Source of the DNA: Verrucomicrobiaceae bacterium
GTDB lineage: Bacteria > Verrucomicrobiota > Verrucomicrobiia > Verrucomicrobiales > V1-33
Assembly: GCA_027483175.1 (NCBI GenBank)
Contig: JAIXVE010000121.1
Location: 1 to 53,554, forward strand
Reading direction: 5' to 3'
Length of the DNA: 53,554 nt
Shown: in pieces, positions 17,282 through 26,611 of the stretch
How the letters are laid out: each line of letters begins with the position of its first letter
How positions within the stretch are numbered: the stretch's first letter is position 1
Notes under the pieces: generated by a model
The model's database searches: none
Told to the model about the DNA's origin: nothing
The model's input: only the letters and a program-made list of their open reading frames with translations
Translations under genes and position numbers: made by a program

Positions 17282-18616
17282 TCACCCCTCTCCACGACAA
17301 ACCGCGTCATTGCCGTACATTCGGTAAAGCTGAAGCATTTCGCCGGACACATCCGTCGTGTTCCTCACCGCCAGGCTCCGTGAGCACGCACCCCTTTCCT
17401 CCTCGGTCATCGCAACCTTGCACGCCGCCTCCCGTTGCAGCTCCCGTCCCCACATCTCGGACGTGTTCGGGTGAACCACTCGACCATGACTCCGTAGCAG
17501 GCTGATCTGCCCAAGGCGCTCGCTGCCCAGCACCCTCGCACCCGCTGCCAATCCTTCAAACAAGGTCAGCGGCCCCGTTTCCAGCGACGTCGACGGTATC
17601 GCAATGACGTCGCACCTCAAGTACTCCCGGACCACCCCAGCCTGATCCGTCTTCGCTATCAGGGAGATCCTCGGATCCTTCTCCGCCAGACCAGCCAATC
17701 GCCTCGTATACCCGTCCACCACCCCCTCCCACCCCACCACACGCAACCGCAACGTCGGATCCTCAATCTTCGAAAAACCCTCCATCAGCAGGTGCACGCC
17801 CTTCACCTCAGTCACCCGCCCCACATATCCAACACACAGAATCCCGGATTCCCGCCTCGCAGCCCCTGCCGCCTCGAGATTCTCCAGAAACCCCACCGAC
17901 AATCCCTGCGGCGCATGCACAATCGTCTCCACCTTCGCTCCGTTCCGCTCAAGCACCCCGACACTCCACTCCGCACACGCCACCGTGAACTCACACGATT
18001 CCAGAAACTCCCGAAGCGCCGCTCGATACCGCCGGTTATCCTGAAAAAATGCCGTCCGGCGACGCAGCGCCGTCGCCCCCATGCCCATCGCAGCCCACCC
18101 CGCGGCACTCGACACCGCCGTCGCAGCAGATGCCAGCAACTTCGACCCGCCCAGCCGCGCATGAGACTGGCACACCGAGCACCTCCACGCCCGAACCTCG
18201 CCATCACACGGGTTCTCCCCAAACAGAAGACCTGTCTCCCGCCGGCAAGTCCATGCCGGACTGTGATACGTGAACGCACACTTTATCCCCATCTCCTGCG
18301 CCACCTTCGCCGTGAACGCCTCACTCAGTCCAAACGTGTGGAAATGCAGCCAATCCGGCCGCTCGGCAGTCAGCACCCTCTCCACAAGCGACCGGAATCC
18401 CGTCACCGGCGCATCCACCCGCATCGGCGGTGCCGCCAGCGGCAGCACCCGGATCCCATCACTCTCCAGTTCATCCGCCTCCACCTCGTTCGTCAGCCAC
18501 AACACCGCCCCAACCACCCCGGAAGCCGCCAACCCGCGCACCAGATCCACAATGAACCGCTCCGTCCCCCATGCAGAGACGGCGTGACAGTATTCTGTAA
18601 CGTGCAGAACTTTCAA
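17282..18616 (-). CDS. Glycosyltransferase, GT4 family
   Basis: A GT-B glycosyltransferase of 444 residues. The N-terminal domain begins MKVLHVTEYCHAVSAWGTER and includes LHFHTFGLSEAF and FTYHSPAWTCRRETG. A cysteine-rich stretch (ENPCDGEVRAWRCSVCQSH) suggests a small metal-binding insertion of the kind seen in some GT4 enzymes. The C-terminal domain has CVGYVGRVTEVKGVHLLMEG and IPSTSLETGPLTLFEGLAAG, the donor-site loop with the glutamates of the EX7E type. It likely extends the lipid-linked glycan in the cytoplasm. It begins 18 bases after the stop of the GT2 gene upstream. Confidence 0.88.
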   Translation of the reverse strand: MKVLHVTEYCHAVSAWGTERFIVDLVRGLAASGVVGAVLWLTNEVEADELESDGIRVLPLAAPPMRVDAPVTGFRSLVERVLTAERPDWLHFHTFGLSEAFTAKVAQEMGIKCAFTYHSPAWTCRRETGLLFGENPCDGEVRAWRCSVCQSHARLGGSKLLASAATAVSSAAGWAAMGMGATALRRRTAFFQDNRRYRAALREFLESCEFTVACAEWSVGVLERNGAKVETIVHAPQGLSVGFLENLEAAGAARRESGILCVGYVGRVTEVKGVHLLMEGFSKIEDPTLRLRVVGWEGVVDGYTRRLAGLAEKDPRISLIAKTDQAGVVREYLRCDVIAIPSTSLETGPLTLFEGLAAGARVLGSERLGQISLLRSHGRVVHPNTSEMWGRELQREAACKVAMTEEERGACSRSLAVRNTTDVSGEMLQLYRMYGNDAVCRGEG

Positions 18617-18634
18617 ATAAGCTCCCTCATCAGG

Positions 18635-19597
18635 TCAGTTTCGCGGCCACCGCAACGCCTGCAATGCCCTGCCCAGCGTCCGCCGCAACTCCAGATCGCG
18701 CACATCCCCCACAATTCCCCCTGCCTCCGCCTCCCCCCCACGAACCCGCCCCATGCCCCACCTCAACAGATCCTTGAATCCAATCGCCCACGACAGCCCC
18801 GTCCGCGCCTTCCAGTCATACAGCTTTCGCGTCGCCGCCTCTCCCCGACCAATCCCCTCATAAAGCCTCAACAGATACTCCTTCCGCATCCGTGACGCCG
18901 GCAGCAGATGCTCGATCACCATCGTCGGCTCATACCAGCACTCCCAACCCTGCTGCCTCACCAGCAGACAGATCGCCAAATCACCCCCACTGATCAGATT
19001 CGAACCCTTCCGATCCGTCACCAGCGCAGGCAGCGCAGGATCACCATAAACCTCCCGCAGCACCGACGTCCGCACACACATCCCCGCCCCAACAACTCCC
19101 CCAACCGCGTCAGTGATTCGAATCCGCTCATCCCCCCGATCGCAAATCGCCAGCGCATACTGCGCCACCGCGTCCGCCAGCGCCGTCGGCTCCACTTCCC
19201 ACCGCGGCAACACCTTGCCCCCGATCACCCCTGCCCGAGGATTGTCACGGAACGCCCCCACCGCCATCTCCACCCAGTCCGCCGCAGGCACCGTATCATC
19301 ATCCAGAAACAACAACGCCTCCCCTCGCGCCTCCGCCGCCGCCCGCGCCCGCGCAAAAGACAACCCGGGCTTCGCCTCGAAAACCACCCTCCCCGTTCCA
19401 GGCAGCAGCTCCGCCATCAGACCAGCCACAAACTCCTGCGTGCCATCCGTGCTCGCGTTGTCGATCACCACCAACTCCCACTCCCCTTCCGGCAGGCTCT
19501 GTACAGAAAGCGCTCGCACCACCGCACCGATCCTGTTGCGACCGTTGAATGTACACACCGCAACCGTCGCCCTGCATGGATGAACCGGAGTATTCAT
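18635..19597 (-). CDS. Glycosyltransferase family 2
   Basis: A GT-A enzyme of 320 residues. Motifs are VAVCTFNGRNRIGAVVRAL (12-30), ELVVIDNASTDGTQEF (41-56), LLFLDDDTVPAADW with the metal-binding Asp cluster near 99-101, and GAGMCVRTSVLREV, followed by NLISGGDLAICLLVRQQGW with the catalytic GGD. No C-terminal membrane helix is seen. It is sandwiched between a GT4 gene (18 bases downstream) and a DUF218 gene (8 bases upstream), which indicates co-transcription. The acceptor and donor sugars are unknown. Confidence 0.88.
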   Translation of the reverse strand: MNTPVHPCRATVAVCTFNGRNRIGAVVRALSVQSLPEGEWELVVIDNASTDGTQEFVAGLMAELLPGTGRVVFEAKPGLSFARARAAAEARGEALLFLDDDTVPAADWVEMAVGAFRDNPRAGVIGGKVLPRWEVEPTALADAVAQYALAICDRGDERIRITDAVGGVVGAGMCVRTSVLREVYGDPALPALVTDRKGSNLISGGDLAICLLVRQQGWECWYEPTMVIEHLLPASRMRKEYLLRLYEGIGRGEAATRKLYDWKARTGLSWAIGFKDLLRWGMGRVRGGEAEAGGIVGDVRDLELRRTLGRALQALRWPRN

Positions 19598-19605
19598 TTC
19601 GCTAT

Positions 19606-20268
19606 TCAGTACTTCGCTCGGTACAACAGATACTTAACGACCTCGTTCTGAAAAGAGATCAACCCGGTTTCGCTCGTCCACCAGCGCTCAACATCCATGT
19701 GCTTGGGATCCGTCCGCACCACCGTCACACGCGCCCCAGGAACCGTCTTCTCAAACAACCAGTGCGTTCGCCGTGTCGGAAAGGGATCGGTCGGAATCAG
19801 CAACCGCACCGGCCCAACCACTCCACTCCCCTCCACCCATTCCCGCACCGCCAGCGCTTCATGCCGCGTGCTGCTCACATCCCGGCCAATACTCACCACC
19901 GCCTCGTCAGGAACGCCCTCCGCCTTCAGAACCCCTCGGATCACCGCCGTCGTCGAGGGGCGCAACCCCAACGCTTCGGTCGGATTCAACTCCACTTCAG
20001 GTACAAGGACCACAGGAGCCAGCCCCGCCTTCCACAACCGGGCCGCCGCAAACGGCCGACAGTCCTCAGCACCACCCAGCACCACGATCGCATCAGCCGC
20101 CTCCGCTGCCTCGTCCACGATCCAAAGCCGCGCCGCACCCTGAAGGATCGGCACCCGGAAGGCGACCAGCAGCAGACACACCGCCACCAATCGCATCACC
20201 ATCCGCATCCACCCCACGCCCATACCATTTTCTGAAATTCTCCTGCCGCTCAAAAGGTCATCCGCCAA
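19606..20268 (-). CDS. DUF218/YdcF-SanA-ElyC family membrane-anchored protein
   Basis: A 220-residue protein with one N-terminal membrane helix (MRMVMRLVAVCLLLVAFRVP, 21-40) and a periplasmic DUF218 domain. That domain begins ADAIVVLGGAEDCRPFAAARL (59-79), the family's first strand and glycine turn, and continues with STTAVIRGVLKAEGV, SSTRHEALAVREWV and LIPTDPFPTRRTHWLF, the last two being the usual conserved helix and strand. Proteins of this family are linked to envelope integrity and to lipid-carrier-bound intermediates, but the reaction is not established. The ATG codons at 20223 or 20208 are also possible starts and would leave a more typical short N-terminus. A 361-base gap lies upstream. 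Confidence 0.8.
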   Translation of the reverse strand: MADDLLSGRRISENGMGVGWMRMVMRLVAVCLLLVAFRVPILQGAARLWIVDEAAEAADAIVVLGGAEDCRPFAAARLWKAGLAPVVLVPEVELNPTEALGLRPSTTAVIRGVLKAEGVPDEAVVSIGRDVSSTRHEALAVREWVEGSGVVGPVRLLIPTDPFPTRRTHWLFEKTVPGARVTVVRTDPKHMDVERWWTSETGLISFQNEVVKYLLYRAKY

Positions 20269-20629
20269 CCATTCAATCTTCTCTCAATTCACCCGGTACT
20301 CTCTCAGGGCTCAGGCTCTTCCCAATCAGTCGCTCCCTTCACCCCACCCAATCCCAGCCTTCACCTCTCAATGCTGCCGCCCTTGGCCGATCCCGTTTCC
20401 GGCAAGCCTCCCGCCACCTCATCTCCTCGTTCTCCATGTCTGCTCCCGACCAGATCCATCGTTTTAGCAATGATGGCAAGCTGCCATCCCCACTCGATCC
20501 AATCCGGTCCCTCCTCTTCTTATCTGGTCACCCTCAGTGCGCAAGACCGTTGTGCCCGCTGCACTAGGACAATCCCTTACCGCGCTGCCCACCGCCCCAA
20601 GCATCGTCCCCTCCTCCCTACCCCTCCTT
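20269..20629. other. Intergenic region, nothing recognised
   Basis: About 360 bases upstream of the DUF218 gene. No credible reading frame, hairpin or repeat was identified. It may carry a promoter for the glycosyltransferase sub-block, but no convincing boxes were found. Confidence 0.5.
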
Positions 20630-22054
20630 CTACCGTCCTCCCCGGCCGAACAACATCACATAACCCGTCTTCACCACCGTCACAAAATCAAGCAGCAGCG
20701 AACAGTTGCGAATGTAAAACAGATCGTATGACAGCTTCGCCCGGGCATCGTTCACGTCCTGTCCATACGGGTAATTCACCTGCGCCCATCCCGTCAATCC
20801 CGGCCGAACCAGATGCCGCAGATCATAAAACGGAATCAGTTGCGAGTACTCATCTGCACACCGGATCCACTCAGGCCTCGGACCAATCAGACTCATGTCC
20901 CCGCACAGAATATTCCACAATTGCGGCAGCTCATCGAGCCGGAACTTCCTCAGAAACGCCCCACCCCGGATGATACGCTTGTCATTGCTCTCCGTCGTCC
21001 CCCCTTGATTCCCCATCGTCATCGTCCGGAACTTCACCAGATTAAATGTCCTCCCGTACCGTCCACGGCGATGCTGAAAGAAAAGCACCGGACCAGGCGA
21101 ACTGCTGCGCACAAACAACGCAATCATCACCATCAGCGGAAAAGTCGCCAGCCCTAGCACCAGCACCGACACCAGATCAAACGCCCGCTTCAGCGTCTGA
21201 TGCACCGATTGCGACCCCATCCGGAAACTACCCTGAAAAATCCAGTCCGGGGTCAGTGAATCAAGGCTCACCTTCTTAAGGTGATTCTCGAAAAAACCCT
21301 CCCACGTATACACCGGTGCCCATCCCAGATGCATCCCCACTAGCGACGTAAAGTGATCACTCGAAAGCTTCGTCAGCCCAGGTCCCAGCACCACCGCCGA
21401 AATCCGGCCTGCATGCGGGGCAATTGCTTCTGCCGCAAGCTCAGGCGTCGCAAACCGCTCCGGTCCGAAACACTTCGAACGCCCATGCCAATCCTGCTGG
21501 TGCAACTCAGCCCGCAATCGCCCAAGGTCCGCCTCACTCCCAACCACCGCAATCACCGGCGTCCCTCGCCGACGCCGCTCATGCGCCGCAAGCGATCGCC
21601 GGAAAATCAGCGTCGGTATGAAATACAGAAACGGCCACGTCAGCATCAACCCGCGACTCGGCTGCGTCGCCGACCCATATGTCAGCAGTAACCCAACGGC
21701 CGCCGTAGAAATCACCGCCGCCGCCGCCTGCCCAAGAAAATGCTCCACCGCAAACCGCAGCGACATGAAATCCTCCCGCTGCCGATACGCTCCCGCCAAT
21801 CCAGAACACAACATCGAAACCACCACCGGAACAATCATCGTCAACGGCACCACCCGACTCGATCCCCAGAGATCCGCCGCCGTACAGAAAATCGTCACCG
21901 CAAACACCACATCCGCCACCACCAGCACAAACGCCCGCCAGCTGTCACGCCTCCCCCCATCCCGCACAAACGTCTCAGGAATAACCGCACGGTCCACACC
22001 GACAGGCGCATTCTCCACTTCAGAGGGTCCAAATGGCTCAGATGTCGTTTCCAA
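20630..22054 (-). CDS. Exopolysaccharide polyprenyl-phosphate sugar transferase, WcaJ/WbaP family
   Basis: This 474-residue enzyme should start repeat-unit assembly by moving a sugar-1-phosphate from a nucleotide sugar to undecaprenyl phosphate. The N-terminal half has four likely membrane helices (about 41-60, 69-89, 109-126 and 137-150) and a CoA-binding-like Rossmann segment (TPVIAVVGSEADLGRL, 165-180). A fifth helix (294-316) leads into the bacterial sugar-transferase domain with FFQHRRGRYGRTFNLVKFRTM (325-345), LRKFRLDELPQLWNIL (368-383), SLIGPRPE (388-395) and RPGLTGWAQV (417-426). All the conserved catalytic motifs are present. The gene lies 182 bases downstream of the Wzc-like kinase on the same strand. 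Confidence 0.93.
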   Translation of the reverse strand: METTSEPFGPSEVENAPVGVDRAVIPETFVRDGGRRDSWRAFVLVVADVVFAVTIFCTAADLWGSSRVVPLTMIVPVVVSMLCSGLAGAYRQREDFMSLRFAVEHFLGQAAAAVISTAAVGLLLTYGSATQPSRGLMLTWPFLYFIPTLIFRRSLAAHERRRRGTPVIAVVGSEADLGRLRAELHQQDWHGRSKCFGPERFATPELAAEAIAPHAGRISAVVLGPGLTKLSSDHFTSLVGMHLGWAPVYTWEGFFENHLKKVSLDSLTPDWIFQGSFRMGSQSVHQTLKRAFDLVSVLVLGLATFPLMVMIALFVRSSSPGPVLFFQHRRGRYGRTFNLVKFRTMTMGNQGGTTESNDKRIIRGGAFLRKFRLDELPQLWNILCGDMSLIGPRPEWIRCADEYSQLIPFYDLRHLVRPGLTGWAQVNYPYGQDVNDARAKLSYDLFYIRNCSLLLDFVTVVKTGYVMLFGRGGR

Positions 22055-22236
22055 GGGGGCAACTCGGGTTAAAAATCAATGCAACTCTGTCTCGCGCATA
22101 CCACCTGCCGCGCCAGTCATTGATTGTATGCACTTTCCGTGACATCCGCCAACGAAATCTCACCCCTTTGACGGAAGTACGGAAGACTCCACCAGCATCT
22201 CCACTCAAACGATCCCCTCCCCCCAGCACCCAGCAC

Positions 22237-24348
22237 TCACGCCTTCTTCGTCTTCATGTACGGATCGTAACGGTAGTTGTAGTAGTAGCCGTACACCCCT
22301 GCCCGCTGCCGGTTCAGAATCACTCCAACCGTATTCCCATTCGCTCGCTTCAGGCTCTCAATCGCCCGCTGCACCGACCGCCGATGCGTACTGCCGGAAT
22401 GAACCACCAGACACACCGCATGCGCAAACGGTGCCATCACCAGCGCGTCCGCCACCGAATTCACCGGCGGCGTATCAATGATAATCCGGTCATACATCAG
22501 CGAGGCCCGGGCCAGCAGATCCACAAATGACTGCTGCGCCAGCAAGTCCGCAGGCTGCGGAGACCGCCCCCCCGCCAGCAGCACCGTCAGATTCTCAACC
22601 GACGTCGCATGACAAACCTCCGTAAGTGGCGCAAGCCCACTCAGGTATTCCGAAAGACCAGCAAATTTCGGCACCTTGCCAGATTCCGTCACCGCCGCCG
22701 CCGCCGCCACCGCTTCCGCCGTCGGCCGCAACTCGGTCGAAAACAGCGTCTGCTGCGCCGGGCGCCTCAGGTCCGCATCAATCAGCAGGGTCTTCAACCC
22801 ACGCTGCGCAAATGCCACCGACAGATTCCCGGACGTACGACTCTTCCCCTCGCCAGGCACCGCCGACGTCACCAGAAAAATACGACGCTTCGATTCATCT
22901 CCCAACAGACTCAATGTCGCCCGCAGCGTGCGGAACGCCTCCGCCTGAATGCTCTGCCGCTCGGACACCATCGGCAATCCACCCAGTTTTCGCTTCTCCA
23001 GCGAATCATCCGGAATCGTCGACAGCACCGGCACCCCCAACTCATTCTCAACATGCTCCACTGACTGATAAGTCTGATCCATCCGATCAATCAGGAAAAT
23101 CAGCCCTAAGCCCAACAGCACCCCGCCAATCGCCGCACGCAGCAGCAACGCCGGAGTACTCACCCGATCAGGAACCGACGGAACCATCGCCGCGGCCGCC
23201 AGATACACCGGCACCCGGTCCGCTCGCTTCTCCTTCATCCCGATGTCCGCAATCCGCCCAGTGATATCGTCGTACCGCTTCTGCAGGGTCTCCGCCTTCT
23301 GCTTCAATTCCTGATAGGGTATCAGAATCGAATTCAGACTCGAACTCTCAAGGCTCATCGCCGCAACGGCCTCCTCAAGATTCTTCACCGTCGATGCAGT
23401 CTGCGCTACTCGGTCCTCAAGCAGCGGCGCAGCATCCCCCAGCAGCTTCCTCAACGCCTCTCGGGAAATCTCGATGTTCTCCTTCGCCCGAATGTACTTC
23501 GGGTGCAGCTCAAGATACCGCCGCTTCAGCGCCTCAAATTCCTGCTCACGAGTCGAAAGCGTCTCCCTCGCCGTCGCAATCGACGGAATCGTCGCCAGGG
23601 ACGAAATCTTCAGCAGAGAATCATAATCATCACGCGGAATCGCTCGCGCCCGCTCCATGTCCGCCACCAGACTCGCATGCATCGCCTTCGCATCCAGCAG
23701 CCTCGCCCCAAGTTCCGTGGCCCGCTCCACCGTGCTGTCCTTCGACTCATCAAGGGGCAGATTCTTGTGCTTCACCCTGAATTCCGCCACATCCTTCTGC
23801 GCCTTCGTCAACTCCTCGTCAATCCGTTTGGCCTGCTCCTTCAAATACTCCGTCGCCTCACCGCTGATCGTGCTGCGGTTCAACGTCGCCAGCGCAAGAT
23901 ACTGCTCCACCACCGAATTCGCCAGCTTCGCCGCACGCGCCGGATCCACATCGGTCGCCACCACATCAATCAATCGGGTGCTCTTCCGCCACACCGCGTT
24001 CACCTTCGTCCCCAGAAGCTTCACAATCGCAGAATCCGCCATCCCAGTCCGCCTCAACTCCTCGTACAAATCCGAATTCTTCGAAGCCCCTAGCAGCACC
24101 GCGTCCGCCTTCAGCGACTCCGCCACCGTCAGAATGTAGTCCATCCCCCCAGGATTCTCCGACTTCACCGACTCAACCTTCACAATCCGTTCCTCCTGCT
24201 GCGCCACCTCCACCACAGCCTTCGTCGTATACACCGGCAACTGCCGCTGCGCCCACGAAAACGACCCCAGCATGGCCACAATCACGCAAAGGAGAATGAG
24301 CCACCAGAAACGGAAGAGCAGCAGACTTAGGCGGTGCTTGTCAAACAT
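22237..24348 (-). CDS. Wzc-like polysaccharide copolymerase with BY-kinase domain
   Basis: A 703-residue inner-membrane protein combining chain-length control with an autophosphorylating tyrosine kinase. Membrane helix 1 is at about 15-31, followed by a Wzz domain with long helices (roughly 165-370) and helix 2 at 401-420. The cytoplasmic BY-kinase has Walker A SAVPGEGKS (495-503), Walker A' LLIDADLRRP (521-530) and Walker B IIIDTPPV (622-629). The C-terminus is a tyrosine cluster with seven Tyr between 686 and 697, the usual autophosphorylation site. It should control polymer length and export together with the Wza-like protein encoded 62 bases upstream. Kinase and copolymerase are fused, as in Proteobacteria, not split as in Firmicutes. 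Confidence 0.95.
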   Translation of the reverse strand: MFDKHRLSLLLFRFWWLILLCVIVAMLGSFSWAQRQLPVYTTKAVVEVAQQEERIVKVESVKSENPGGMDYILTVAESLKADAVLLGASKNSDLYEELRRTGMADSAIVKLLGTKVNAVWRKSTRLIDVVATDVDPARAAKLANSVVEQYLALATLNRSTISGEATEYLKEQAKRIDEELTKAQKDVAEFRVKHKNLPLDESKDSTVERATELGARLLDAKAMHASLVADMERARAIPRDDYDSLLKISSLATIPSIATARETLSTREQEFEALKRRYLELHPKYIRAKENIEISREALRKLLGDAAPLLEDRVAQTASTVKNLEEAVAAMSLESSSLNSILIPYQELKQKAETLQKRYDDITGRIADIGMKEKRADRVPVYLAAAAMVPSVPDRVSTPALLLRAAIGGVLLGLGLIFLIDRMDQTYQSVEHVENELGVPVLSTIPDDSLEKRKLGGLPMVSERQSIQAEAFRTLRATLSLLGDESKRRIFLVTSAVPGEGKSRTSGNLSVAFAQRGLKTLLIDADLRRPAQQTLFSTELRPTAEAVAAAAAVTESGKVPKFAGLSEYLSGLAPLTEVCHATSVENLTVLLAGGRSPQPADLLAQQSFVDLLARASLMYDRIIIDTPPVNSVADALVMAPFAHAVCLVVHSGSTHRRSVQRAIESLKRANGNTVGVILNRQRAGVYGYYYNYRYDPYMKTKKA

Positions 24349-24410
24349 GGGCTGGCGCAGAAAGGGTCAAATCAGACGAAAATCGGGTGAATGCAGCGGA
24401 GTGCGTCAAA

Positions 24411-25001
24411 TCAAAAGCCCCGCTCACGGCAATCCACCGTGTCGCCCGGCAGCAACCGGAACTTCAGCGCCTCGGTCCGGTTCGAGGCATCAATCTTAAC
24501 CTTCGATCCATTCGCACGCGTCACCTCCACCTTCTGGCTCGCCATTCGCGTGAATCCCCCGGCAAGGCCAATCGCATCCAGCAGGGTCAGGCTCCCGGAT
24601 TCAGGAAAATAATACGCATTCGGCTTCGCCACTTGCCCCATCAGATTGAATCGCTCCCGCTTCTTCTCCGTCACCGTCACCGTCACCGCCGGCTTCACCA
24701 GATAACCCTTCCGGTAGGCCGCCTCAATCGCCGCCGCCGCTTCCTTCGCCGCAAGACCACTCAACGTCACGTCCCCAATCAGCGGCAGATTCGCCCGGCC
24801 ATTCTCCGACAGGCGCACCTTGGCATCCAGATCAGCCTCCTCAAACACCTGCACCACAATGGCATCTCCAGGATTCAACCGATACTCCTGCACCTGAGGG
24901 GTCCGGGAACCACCATCAGCGCTCTCTTGCGCGCCCGCAGGAGCTGCAGCTTCCGCCACCGCCAAGCCAACAGCAAGGATCCATCGTCTTACGTCCGTCA
25001 T
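24411..25001 (-). CDS. Polysaccharide export protein, short Wza-like (Poly_export/SLBB)
   Basis: A secreted 196-residue protein with a signal peptide (1-24, ending AGAQ). The Poly_export domain covers about 38-112 (YRLNPGDAIVVQVFEE, GRANLPLIGDVTLSGL, KPAVTVTV), and one SLBB domain follows at about 117-165 (FNLMGQVAKPNAYYFPE, LLDAIGLAGG). It lacks the N-terminal lipobox cysteine and the C-terminal amphipathic helix of full-length Wza, so it may not itself form the outer-membrane channel. Such short forms are common in exosortase-linked loci. The beta-barrel protein at 29269-30954 could provide the outer-membrane passage; that is inference. Confidence 0.9.
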   Translation of the reverse strand: MTDVRRWILAVGLAVAEAAAPAGAQESADGGSRTPQVQEYRLNPGDAIVVQVFEEADLDAKVRLSENGRANLPLIGDVTLSGLAAKEAAAAIEAAYRKGYLVKPAVTVTVTEKKRERFNLMGQVAKPNAYYFPESGSLTLLDAIGLAGGFTRMASQKVEVTRANGSKVKIDASNRTEALKFRLLPGDTVDCRERGF

Positions 25002-25126
25002 GAGAATTGTTTAAGGCAGACCCGCGAAAAAGAAAGCAGAAATTGGCCAATCACCCAGGATCCCCTCCCCTGACGCCAGCAATCCGCTCCCGCCAGTCCG
25101 CCTCGCACACGCCGCCTCCCTCAGCC

Positions 25127-26611
25127 TCACGGCTTCACGGCCGGCACGGGCTGCGACAGCTTCCGGTGCTCCTCCGCAAGCTCCGGCAGATTCAGACCCG
25201 TGTACGCTTCGGCCAGCGCCTCATGCGCACTCGGCGCTAGCTGCCCGAGCCCGGGCAGCGCTCGCGTCAAATCCGTCACCGCCTCCTGATAATGCTTCAT
25301 CTTCAGGTGAATCCGCCCACGGGTGTCCAGCGCCGCAGCCATACTCGGATACCGACTCAGCAACTGGTTCATGATCCCAAGAGCCCTCGGATAGTCAGGT
25401 TTCGCCCCAACCACCAGTACCATCGCAAAGTTGTTCGCTATCTGCGGCAGCTCCGGCGACTCCCGGAACGCCAGATCAAAGTACGTATTCGCCTCGTCTT
25501 CCTTGTTCTGCCCCAGCGCAGCCGACCCAAGCACAAAATGCAGCATCCCGTTCCCTCCCCCGGCGGCCGCCATCGTCCGGACCGCATTGTTCGCCTCCGT
25601 GCCCGCCTCGCCGCTCAGCTCAGCAAGCCGAACCAGTTCCGTAAGAAGGGTCTCGTTCTGATTGTCAAAGGTAAGCCCCACACTAACAAGCTTCAGCAGA
25701 TCGCCGGGCGTCGTTTCCGCCTTCCCCTTCAGCGACAGCACCCAGGCTCCATACACCGCACCCAGCGCCTTCGTATAACCAGGCTCTCCACTCTTCTTGA
25801 ATCCCGTCAGAAACGTCGCCGCCGCTTTCTCGAAATTCTCCGCCAGCAGATACGTCCGGGCCAGACCCATCCGCATCGCCGGATCTTCAATCGCCGCCGT
25901 ATCCAGCTTCTGCTGGAAAAACTGCTGCGCCCGCCCGTTCCACTGCCGCATCCCCTCCGGATCATTCGTGCCCTGGCTCACCAGCGCCAGCAGCAGATAG
26001 CTTTCCCCTCGGGTCTCCGCAGCTTTCAACAGGTGGCGTTTCGCCTTGTCCCATTCCTGCCGGCTCAGATACAGCTCACCAAGAATCTGATGCGCCTCCG
26101 CCATATCAGGAGAATCCGTCGCCGCGCGCAGCAGATGCCGCTCCACCTTCGCCATCACCTCAGGCGTCTTCTCCTTCGCCGTCATCCACGTGTTCTTCGC
26201 CACGTACAGGTGGGCCGGTGGATAAGACAGCGGGGTCTCGACATCATCAAACGGAGCCACCTTGCTGATCAGATGCCTCGCATCCTCCGGCCGGTTCAGG
26301 AACATCAGGCAGATCGCCAGATCAAACAAATGCTCCGGATATCGCGCCGCAAAATACGAGTCATTCCGGCAGATCTCCAGCACCCGCTCACACGCAATCC
26401 GCGCCGTCTGGTAATCCCCGCGCGTCATCGACGTCTTCTTGATAGACGCATACCGGTCATGAACCGTCACGTTGCTCCACTCCGTCCGGTAAACGTACAC
26501 CGCCAGCATCGCCAGCAGACTCACAAGCGCAGGAATCCCCCATAGCAGCCAGGGAACATACCGTGTCTTCCACCAATCGGACCACCGCTGACTCGATTTC
26601 TCTTTCCTCAT
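25127..26611 (-). CDS. Membrane-anchored TPR-repeat protein
   Basis: A 494-residue protein with one membrane helix at 19-41 (after SSQRWSDWWKTR) and a long helical region with tetratricopeptide-like repeats: examples are DYQTARIACERVLEI, EAHQILGELYLSRQEWDKAK, EDEANTYFDLAFRESPELPQ and HYQEAVTDLTRALPGLGQLA. It ends with a short loop of Pro and Lys. The start codon overlaps the exosortase stop by four bases (ATGA), so the two genes are translationally coupled. TPR proteins are regular partners of exosortase/EPS loci (the PrsT type), probably as scaffolds at the membrane. The partner proteins here are unknown. Confidence 0.85.
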   Translation of the reverse strand: MRKEKSSQRWSDWWKTRYVPWLLWGIPALVSLLAMLAVYVYRTEWSNVTVHDRYASIKKTSMTRGDYQTARIACERVLEICRNDSYFAARYPEHLFDLAICLMFLNRPEDARHLISKVAPFDDVETPLSYPPAHLYVAKNTWMTAKEKTPEVMAKVERHLLRAATDSPDMAEAHQILGELYLSRQEWDKAKRHLLKAAETRGESYLLLALVSQGTNDPEGMRQWNGRAQQFFQQKLDTAAIEDPAMRMGLARTYLLAENFEKAAATFLTGFKKSGEPGYTKALGAVYGAWVLSLKGKAETTPGDLLKLVSVGLTFDNQNETLLTELVRLAELSGEAGTEANNAVRTMAAAGGGNGMLHFVLGSAALGQNKEDEANTYFDLAFRESPELPQIANNFAMVLVVGAKPDYPRALGIMNQLLSRYPSMAAALDTRGRIHLKMKHYQEAVTDLTRALPGLGQLAPSAHEALAEAYTGLNLPELAEEHRKLSQPVPAVKP